NCBI GenBank assembly: GCA_016191815.1
Contig: JACPVI010000036.1
Span: 1 to 64,000, forward strand
Direction: 5' to 3'
Length of the DNA stretch: 64,000 nt
From: Myxococcales bacterium
GTDB lineage: Bacteria > Myxococcota > Myxococcia > Myxococcales > Myxococcaceae
The notes under the pieces are model-generated. The model was not told the origin of the DNA. It searched no databases and was given only the letters and a program-made list of their open reading frames with translations. This document shows, piece after piece, positions 39,618 through 46,296 of the stretch. The position numbers were made by a program, and so were the translations under genes. Numbering within the stretch: position 1 is the stretch's first letter; each line of letters starts with the position of its first letter.

Positions 39618-41575
39618 CCGCTCCCCTCCTCGCGCTCGCGTTGCTCCTCGGGCAGACGCCCGACATCCGCAACACCAAGCACAACCTCTCGTCGGCCTCG
39701 AGCAACGTGGTCCGGGCGACCACGCTGGATGAAGTCTGCGTGTTCTGCCACACGCCCCACGGCGGCTCGCAGTCCAAGCCGATCTGGAACCGGGACCTGA
39801 GCTACCAGACCGCCGGGCTGTACACCACCTACTCGTCCACCACCCTGGACGCCACCGTCAACCGTCCCAACGGCCCGAGCAAGCTCTGCCTCTCCTGCCA
39901 CGACGGGACGATCGCCATCGGCAGCCTGCTCAACCTGGACGCGGTGCGCCCCGCCACCGTCTCCATGTCGGGAGGCGTCACCACCATGCCGGCGGGCAAC
40001 ACCAACCTGGGCACCGACCTGAGGAACGATCACCCGGTGTCGCTGGTGCCCGACACCGTATCCGACCCGGAGATCGTCACCCCGCCCGCCGGAGACGCCG
40101 TGCAGCTCAAATCGGGCGCCACCGACGGAGTGAAAGACAGCGTGCAGTGCACCTCCTGCCACGACCCGCACCTCGACACCACCAAGTTCCTGGTGAAGAG
40201 CAACCTCCGGGCGGCGGTCTGCACCACCTGTCATTCGAAGCCGGGCTGGCTGGGAAGCCGGCACGAGGCCTCTTTGGCGCCCTACCCCTCCGGAGGCGCC
40301 CAGACGGTGGGAGACCTCGGCTGCCTCGCCTGCCACACCCCGCACAACGGCTCGGCCCCGAGCCGGCTGTTGCACACCAAGAACCTCTCCGGCTCCCCGT
40401 TGCCTTGGGCCGAAGAGAACGTCTGCTTCTCCTGCCACCGCAGCGGCGGCACCGGAGTGGACCCGGTGCGCGGCATCGCCGCCCCCGACATCCAGACCCA
40501 GTTCGGCAAGACCACCCGCCACCCGGTCACCCTCAAGGTCGATGAGCACCAGCCGGTTTTCACCGCCAAGACGCCGGCCCCGGAGGAGGTGCAGAACACC
40601 GTCAAGCACGTCGAGTGCCCCGACTGCCACAACCCGCACCAGGTGCAGGCGCTCCCGGGCAACGTACATGAAGGGATGAAGGGCATCTCCATCGGCGGCT
40701 CGGTGGTGGTGGACGACAGCTCCACCGATCTCAAGCAGTACGAGATCTGCTTCCGCTGCCATGGGACGACCTTCGCCACCTTCATCCCGCCCGCTGCCAC
40801 CCGCCCGCCCTCCGGCTCGGACAAGCGGCTCGAGCTCAACACCACGAACGAGGCGTTCCACCCGGTGGCGGGGACCGGGAAGAACCAGTCCACCTACCTC
40901 AACAACGTACTCGACGCGCCGGACGGGCAGCTCCAGGGGAACGACTGGCAGGGCAACCGGCTGAACCGCTTCTCCACCGTGCTGTGCACCGACTGCCACA
41001 ACAACGAGCAGACCGCCGACGTCACCGGGAGCGCGCGAAACTCCCCCAGCGGGCCGAAGGGTCCGCACGGCTCGACCAACGCGCGGCTGCTAAGGGCCAA
41101 CTACTCCACCCAGGTGGGCACCGCCGGCGGCCCGCCCTTCGGAGGCTACAACGCGAACAACTTCGCCCTCTGCTTCCGCTGCCACGCCGAGCAGCGGCTC
41201 CGCGGGGTCACCGTCAACCGCAGCAACTTCTACCAGCCCGGCGGAGTGGGCGCCGGAAGGGGCAACCTCCACCAGGTGCACCTGGTGGACAGGACCAACG
41301 CCTCCTGCCACGAGTGCCACTACAACGTGCACTCCAACGTCCAGGCGGCGAACACCGACTACCGCAACGTGCCCCCGGGCACGCCCACCCATCTGGTCAA
41401 CTTCGCGCCCAACGTTCAGCCGTACACGAAGGACCCGGATCCCTACTACGGCGACGCGCCCACCAGGCCTCGCTGGGGCCGCACGCCTTCGGGCGACTAC
41501 TACTGCTTCCTGGAGTGCCACGGCAAGGACGCGATGGACGGTGTCAAGACCGTCTACCGGCCGCCGAACCCGTGA
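39614..41575 (+). CDS. secreted dodecaheme-type c-type cytochrome with one CX3CH site
   Basis: The product has 653 residues from GTG 39614 (GTGA overlap). The signal peptide is short (LLALALLLGQ). In order I count CVFCH, CLSCH, CTSCH, CTTCH, CLACH, CFSCH, CPDCH, CFRCH, CTDCH, CFRCH, CHECH and the CX3CH site CFLECH, 12 in all. TKHNLSSASSN before the first site resembles the tetraheme protein at 36070. NDHPVSLVP, TRHPVTLK and FHPVAGTG contribute possible His ligands. This is the largest cytochrome of the locus and a candidate extracellular conductor or terminal reductase. Confidence 0.93.
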   Translation: MTAPLLALALLLGQTPDIRNTKHNLSSASSNVVRATTLDEVCVFCHTPHGGSQSKPIWNRDLSYQTAGLYTTYSSTTLDATVNRPNGPSKLCLSCHDGTIAIGSLLNLDAVRPATVSMSGGVTTMPAGNTNLGTDLRNDHPVSLVPDTVSDPEIVTPPAGDAVQLKSGATDGVKDSVQCTSCHDPHLDTTKFLVKSNLRAAVCTTCHSKPGWLGSRHEASLAPYPSGGAQTVGDLGCLACHTPHNGSAPSRLLHTKNLSGSPLPWAEENVCFSCHRSGGTGVDPVRGIAAPDIQTQFGKTTRHPVTLKVDEHQPVFTAKTPAPEEVQNTVKHVECPDCHNPHQVQALPGNVHEGMKGISIGGSVVVDDSSTDLKQYEICFRCHGTTFATFIPPAATRPPSGSDKRLELNTTNEAFHPVAGTGKNQSTYLNNVLDAPDGQLQGNDWQGNRLNRFSTVLCTDCHNNEQTADVTGSARNSPSGPKGPHGSTNARLLRANYSTQVGTAGGPPFGGYNANNFALCFRCHAEQRLRGVTVNRSNFYQPGGVGAGRGNLHQVHLVDRTNASCHECHYNVHSNVQAANTDYRNVPPGTPTHLVNFAPNVQPYTKDPDPYYGDAPTRPRWGRTPSGDYYCFLECHGKDAMDGVKTVYRPPNP

Positions 41576-41582
41576 GGAGGGG

Positions 41583-42308
41583 ATGAGCGCGCTCGCCACA
41601 GCCTTGATGGTGTTGCTCTCGCAGGCGCCGGCGGAGAGCCTCCTGGACGCCTCCAAGCACAACTTCATGGCCGGCACCCCCCGCCCGCCCACCATGGACG
41701 CCTGCCAGTTCTGCCACGTGGCCAACACCCTCGATTCCGCTCCGGTGCTGCCCCCCGCCTGGGAGCCGGGGGTGAAGACCAAGGACGGCCACGCCGCCCT
41801 CGAAGCAAGGGCCGACCCAAGCGGGCCTCCACTCTCGATGCGCTGGGCAGGCTCGACGCTCCGCTGCCTCTCCTGCCACGACGCCACGGTGTCCTCGATC
41901 AACATCGTCTTCCGCCCCACCTCGGTCTCCCTCAAGGGCGACGAGGTGGCCGCCGATCGCCAGCGGGCCGAGGACAAGCGCTCGGTCTTCCTCGGCCTGC
42001 CCCAGGAGTGGACCGGCCGAGTGATGGGAAACCATCCGGTGGCGGTGCCCTATCCCTTGCAGCTCACCCAATCGGAGTACCGCGGATACAGCCCTCGCTC
42101 CGCCCCGCTGCCCACCAAGGAGTGGCACGCCGACCCGCGGAAGAACGGGCTCAAGCTGTTCAACGACACCAGCGGCTTCGACGTGCTCACCGGCACCGCC
42201 GGGGTGGAGTGCGCCTCGTGCCACGACCCGCACGGAACCCCCAACGTCTTCTTCCTCCGCCTGCCCCTCGCAAGGAGCGAGCTGTGCCTCGGCTGCCATC
42301 GCAAGTGA
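41583..42308 (+). CDS. secreted tetraheme c-type cytochrome, second copy
   Basis: The protein has 241 residues from ATG 41583, with GAGGAGG upstream. The signal region is ALATALMVLLSQAPA. Heme sites are CQFCH, CLSCH, CASCH and CLGCH. SKHNFMAGTP, GNHPVAVPYPLQ, ECASCHDPHGTPNVFFLRL and the CHRK end match the 36070 protein almost block for block, so the two are duplicates. Confidence 0.93.
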   Translation: MSALATALMVLLSQAPAESLLDASKHNFMAGTPRPPTMDACQFCHVANTLDSAPVLPPAWEPGVKTKDGHAALEARADPSGPPLSMRWAGSTLRCLSCHDATVSSINIVFRPTSVSLKGDEVAADRQRAEDKRSVFLGLPQEWTGRVMGNHPVAVPYPLQLTQSEYRGYSPRSAPLPTKEWHADPRKNGLKLFNDTSGFDVLTGTAGVECASCHDPHGTPNVFFLRLPLARSELCLGCHRK

Positions 42309-43438
42309 CACTGAGCGCCGTAGCCTTCATCCTCTGGACGGCCGCCCAGGCCGCCTCCAAAGAGGCGCCGGCCGGCCCGGGCGACGCCTGCCTCTCCTGC
42401 CACGAGAAGCTCGCCAAGGGGACGGTGGTGCACCCGCCGGTGAAGAACGGGCTGTGCCTGGGCTGCCATGAGCCGGCCTCCGACAAGCAGCATGCCTTCG
42501 GCTTCCGAGCCGAGGGAAAGCAGATGTGCCGGCAGTGCCACGCCCCTCGCGACACCCAGAAGGTGCTCCACAACCCGGTCACCGAGGGGCTGTGCCTCTT
42601 CTGCCACGACCCGCACTCCTCGGACCACCACGTGCGGCTGCGGAAGAACATCTTCGACACCTGCACCCAGTGCCACCCCTCCAAGCGCATTCAGGACCGA
42701 ACCAGCCTCACCCGCCACGGAGCGCTGGATCCCGAGCGGAACAAGCTGGTCTGCGTGGCCTGCCACGATCCGCACCAGAGCGACCACCCCAAGCGGCTCA
42801 AGGACTGGCCGCCGATGAACGTCTGCTTCACCTGCCACGACAAGCCCCAAGAGACCCAGGATGGCGAGGTGATGAACATGAAGGCCTGGGTCGATTCGCA
42901 CGAGAAGCTGGAGCTGCGTCACGGCCCGGTGCGCGAGGGGCTGTGCAACGAGTGCCACGAGCCCCACGGGACGGACAACTGGCGGATCCTCAAGCGCCCC
43001 TTCCCGCCGGAGTTCTACTGGCCCTACCGGCAGGACTTGACCTACGCGCTGTGCTTCGGCTGCCACGACCAGCGGCTGATCGAGTCGGAGAAGATCGCCG
43101 AGAAAGCCGCCAACAACGAAGACCCCGCCAAGGATCTCGCCTGGGGCAAGCGGCCGGAAGGCGATCGGCTGATCCGAATCGGCGTGACCGGCTTCCGCAA
43201 TGGCGAGGAGAACCTCCACTTCAAGCACGCCAACAAGGTCGACAAGGGGCGCACCTGCCGCGACTGCCACGACTTCCACGCCAGCCCGAACGTGAAGCAC
43301 ATCCGCGATTCGACCCGCTTCGGGAACTGGGAGTACCGGCTCAACTACCAGCGGACGGTCAGCGGCGGCTCCTGCTGGCCGGGCTGCCACGTGGAGCGCC
43401 GCTACGACCGGGTGGCGAAGAAGGAGAACCCCAGGTGA
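42305..43438 (+). CDS. secreted c-type cytochrome with about 11 hemes, one CX3CH
   Basis: The product has 377 residues from GTG 42305 (GTGA overlap). The signal is AVAFILWTAAQA. Sites are CLSCH, CLGCH, CRQCH, CLFCH, CTQCH, CVACH, CFTCH, CNECH, CFGCH and CRDCH, with a last CX3CH, CWPGCH, near the end. GLCLFCHDPHSSDH and CVACHDPHQSDHP are doubled-CXXCH repeats that bring hemes close together. Confidence 0.93.
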   Translation: MTLSAVAFILWTAAQAASKEAPAGPGDACLSCHEKLAKGTVVHPPVKNGLCLGCHEPASDKQHAFGFRAEGKQMCRQCHAPRDTQKVLHNPVTEGLCLFCHDPHSSDHHVRLRKNIFDTCTQCHPSKRIQDRTSLTRHGALDPERNKLVCVACHDPHQSDHPKRLKDWPPMNVCFTCHDKPQETQDGEVMNMKAWVDSHEKLELRHGPVREGLCNECHEPHGTDNWRILKRPFPPEFYWPYRQDLTYALCFGCHDQRLIESEKIAEKAANNEDPAKDLAWGKRPEGDRLIRIGVTGFRNGEENLHFKHANKVDKGRTCRDCHDFHASPNVKHIRDSTRFGNWEYRLNYQRTVSGGSCWPGCHVERRYDRVAKKENPR

Positions 43439-44370
43439 CGGTGCTCCCCCTCGCCCTCTCGGCGTTTCTGTCTGCTCCGAGGATCATCGCTCCCGGCGAG
43501 GTATCGCAGACCACCCAGCCGACCCTCCGGCTCTTCGCAGAGGTGGAGGAAGCCGCCGCCCGGCTCGAGGTGAACGGCCAGCCGGCGGGGAGCTGCGAGG
43601 GCGGAGGCAAGCGCGAGAAGGTGCTGCACTGCTCGGCGCCGCTCGAGCCGGGGGAGAACGTGGTCGAGCTGTCCTCGGCGGGCGGGACCGCCAAGGTGCT
43701 GGTCCGCCGCTACGTGACCACCGGCCCCATCGTCCCCGGGGTGGATCTCTTCGGCTTCGGCCCAGGCACCGTCCACCGCGCCGAAGTGGAGAAGCAGTGC
43801 GCCCGCTGCCACCCGATGGACGAGGCGAAGGACAAAGCGAAGGACGAGCGCCTGTCCGGCAGCGAGTGCGTCCGCTGCCACGCCCCGCTCACCGAGCGTC
43901 CCAAGCAGCACGGCCCGGTCGGCCAGGCCGCCTGCCTGCTCTGTCACGACCCCTCGTCCGCCCCGCAGCGCTACGCGGTGAAGTGGCCGATCCAGGAGAC
44001 CTGCTTCTACTGCCACTTCGAGATCAAGAAAGCGATGGACACCAAGGCCTACCGCCACGGCCCGGCGGCGGCCGGCCGGTGCACCACCTGCCACGACCCG
44101 CACGGGAGCGATCAGCCGTTCTGGCTCAAGAAGCACCCGTACGATCTCTGCACCAACTGCCACACCGAGAAGCGGAGCGGCCGCCACGTGATCGTCGGCT
44201 TCGTCTACGGAGACAGCCACCCGCTCCGGGGCCGTCCCCACCCGATCAAGCGGGACGTCGAATTCGCCTGCCCGAGCTGCCACAACCCGCACGCCGCCCA
44301 GGCGCGCTACCTCTGGCAGTTCGATGTGACCGTGAGGGAGAAGCTATGCCGAACCTGCCACGCCAAGTGA
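43435..44370 (+). CDS. secreted octaheme c-type cytochrome with an N-terminal beta domain
   Basis: The product has 311 residues from GTG 43435 (GTGA overlap). The signal is LPLALSAFLSA. Residues 20-100 form a beta domain (VSQTTQPTLRLFAEVEEAAARL, LEPGENVVELSSAGG), like a carbohydrate-binding or bacterial-Ig fold. Eight heme sites follow: CARCH, CVRCH, CLLCH, CFYCH, CTTCH, CTNCH, CPSCH and CRTCH. The beta domain could dock onto the barrel or propeller proteins. Confidence 0.93.
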   Translation: MTVLPLALSAFLSAPRIIAPGEVSQTTQPTLRLFAEVEEAAARLEVNGQPAGSCEGGGKREKVLHCSAPLEPGENVVELSSAGGTAKVLVRRYVTTGPIVPGVDLFGFGPGTVHRAEVEKQCARCHPMDEAKDKAKDERLSGSECVRCHAPLTERPKQHGPVGQAACLLCHDPSSAPQRYAVKWPIQETCFYCHFEIKKAMDTKAYRHGPAAAGRCTTCHDPHGSDQPFWLKKHPYDLCTNCHTEKRSGRHVIVGFVYGDSHPLRGRPHPIKRDVEFACPSCHNPHAAQARYLWQFDVTVREKLCRTCHAK

Positions 44371-45155
44371 CGCGCTTCGCCGCCGCGCTCCTCGCTACCG
44401 CCGGTGCGGCCCTCGCCGCCGCGCCATCGTCGGCGCCGGGTTCGCGCACCTTCACCCCGGCCGACAAGCCGCCGCCTCCTCCTCCCGCCCCCAGCCCGGA
44501 GCTGGTCAAGGAGGGCACGCGCGTCTTCCGGGGCGCCTGCATCGGCTGCCACGGCGAGAAGGGCGACGGCCAGGGACGCGAGGGGAAGCTCCTGCCGATC
44601 CCTCCGCGGGACTTCACCGTGGGGCAGTTCATCTCCCGATCGACGCCGTCGGGCTCGCTCCCGCTGGACGCGGATCTCTTCCGCTCCATCCGCCGGGGGT
44701 TCCGGCCGGAGGTGGGGATGCCGCCGTTCACCTTCCTGACCGACCGGGAGGTGTGGGCGGCCATCTCGTACCTCAAGACGTTCTCCGACCGCTGGAAGAG
44801 CGAGGAGGTGCCTCCTCCGGTGGAGGTCCCCTCCCCGCCTCCCCGGACTGCGCAAAGGGTGGCCGAGGGCGCCAAGGCCTACAAGGAGATCGGCTGCTTC
44901 CAGTGCCATGGCGAGACCGGCCGGGGCGACGGGCCGTCGGCCGCCGCGCTCCTCTACGACAACGGCAAGCCCGTTCGGACCGCCGACTTCACCCGGCCGC
45001 AGGACTTCAAGGTCGGGTCCTCGGAGCGGGAGATCTTCCGCACGCTCACCGTCGGCATGGACGGGACTCCGATGCCCTCCTTCGCCGAGTCCTTGACCGT
45101 CGACCAGCGGTGGAACCTGGTCTACTTCATCAAGTCTTTGGGGGAGCAGAAGTAG
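44367..45155 (+). CDS. diheme c-type cytochrome (two cytochrome c domains)
   Basis: The product has 262 residues. GTG 44367 keeps the GTGA overlap and leaves a good signal peptide (RFAAALLATAGAALAA). After a Pro-rich linker come two monoheme class I modules: FRGACIGCHGEKGDGQG with RRGFRPEVGMPPF, and EIGCFQCHGETGRGDG with VGMDGTPMPSF. Met ligands lie in GMPPF and TPMPSF, so the domains have His/Met ligation unlike the other cytochromes. It may receive electrons from the periplasm. Its 3' end overlaps the antisense receiver gene by 26 bases. Confidence 0.92.
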   Translation: MTRFAAALLATAGAALAAAPSSAPGSRTFTPADKPPPPPPAPSPELVKEGTRVFRGACIGCHGEKGDGQGREGKLLPIPPRDFTVGQFISRSTPSGSLPLDADLFRSIRRGFRPEVGMPPFTFLTDREVWAAISYLKTFSDRWKSEEVPPPVEVPSPPPRTAQRVAEGAKAYKEIGCFQCHGETGRGDGPSAAALLYDNGKPVRTADFTRPQDFKVGSSEREIFRTLTVGMDGTPMPSFAESLTVDQRWNLVYFIKSLGEQK

Positions 45156-45495
45156 CCGAGGCGAGCTCTGCGGCGAGGAGGTTGTACCGAAGCGGCTTGC
45201 TGAACACCCGCCGCGCCCCTTGGGCCAGTGCGTTCCGCGCTTCCGGCGAGCCGACGTAGGTGGTGATCACGAAGACCCGAGCTCCCGGTTGAGCCACCGC
45301 GGCGCGCACCACCGCCATTGCCCCCGGGTTTCTCAGCTCGAGGTTCGTCACCACCGCGCGGAAGGTCAGCGTGGAGAGCCGGTCGACCGCCTCCTGGGAG
45401 GACCTGGCCCGGCTGGGGCGGAAGCCATCCATCTGGAGCAAGTCGCAAAGCGCCTCCAGCGCGACGGCATCGTCGTCCACGACCAGCACGTCCAT
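45130..45495 (-). CDS. single-domain receiver protein lacking the phospho-acceptor Asp
   Basis: The protein has 121 residues. LVVDDDAVALEAL keeps the acidic pocket and FSKPLRY the Lys (about residue 100). At the usual Asp site it reads FRAVVTNLELRN, so Asn 51 replaces Asp. ITTYVG supplies the Thr. Phosphorylation at the normal position is therefore unlikely. It converges on and overlaps the last cytochrome gene. It may be a pseudo-receiver with a protein-protein role, but the link with the cytochrome locus is only positional. Confidence 0.82.
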   Translation of the reverse strand: MDVLVVDDDAVALEALCDLLQMDGFRPSRARSSQEAVDRLSTLTFRAVVTNLELRNPGAMAVVRAAVAQPGARVFVITTYVGSPEARNALAQGARRVFSKPLRYNLLAAELASATSAPPKT

Positions 45496-45689
45496 GCGCG
45501 CCGCTGCTCCTCCCCTGCTCCGGCGGCGCGGCCGCGGCAGGGCTGTCGACTGTCCGAGCCGGGGCGAGCAATCTTCGGGCCACCCGCTGTGGACTGACGA
45601 TCACTCCTCCGGCGCAGCCCGTGCGCAGCAAGCGGGCCATAGCGCAACCGCTGCGCCCGGCGAGGGGCGCGCCTCACCTGCTCGGCCGA

Positions 45690-46180
45690 TCGAGAAGCCC
45701 CCGCGGCCTGCCGCGTGTGGCCCGGTCGACTCGGCGGAGGCCGATGTCGGCAAGGGCGCGGGCCAGCTCCTCGGAGGTCAGCTCGAGCGTGACCGCAGGC
45801 TTGGCAAGTGTGCCTTCCACCGCGAGGGCAACTCCGCTGACAATGGCTCCTGGAGCTGCATCCAGCCCCGGCGGACATCGAAGCGAGCCTGCAGGCTGAC
45901 CACTGGGGTCCGGACTTGCGGACCGGCCTCGACCGGTGTGCCCTCGCCCGGCCGGGACAGCAGCGTGTGCAGGCGGCTGGCGATCGGACCCACGACATCG
46001 CTCGAGAGAGTGCCCCGGTCGACGGAGAGGGTGCCCTCCCCAGACAGTCGTTCCCGGATTCGCGGCCATCCGGCTCCCTCGCCGCGCAGCGCCAACCTCG
46101 AGCTGGCGCGCCCCTCGAGCACGCGCACGCCGCCGCGGGCACTCAAGGCGGGCACACCTCGTGGCAGCGCCGCTCGCAGT
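45690..46180 (-). pseudogene. degraded AsmA-like protein remnant in two frames
   Basis: In one frame (near 45850-46150) the minus strand reads SRLALRGEGAGWPRIRERLS, GEGTLSVDRGTL and QARFDVRRGWMQLQEPL, as in AsmA C-terminal regions. Continuing toward 45690 the similarity moves to another frame: IVSGVALAVEGTLAKPAVTL, ELTSEELARALADIG. The frame shift within the element and the lack of an N-terminus or start indicate decay. The 45496-46296 region otherwise shows no convincing gene. Confidence 0.45.
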
Positions 46181-46296
46181 CCCCGCGAGTGTCGCGCGCT
46201 TTGGCTGACTCGAGCGCAGGCCGCGGGGCGGCCGCAAGGACGAAGCAGGAGCGCATCGGCCAGGGTAGCGTAGCGCCACCGCCGAAGAAGCGTCCG

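Noticed and set aside
40894-41977. Minus-strand frames opposite the multiheme cytochrome genes
   Set aside because: They are reverse-strand readings of CXXCH-rich DNA; the plus frames have full heme motifs and signal peptides.
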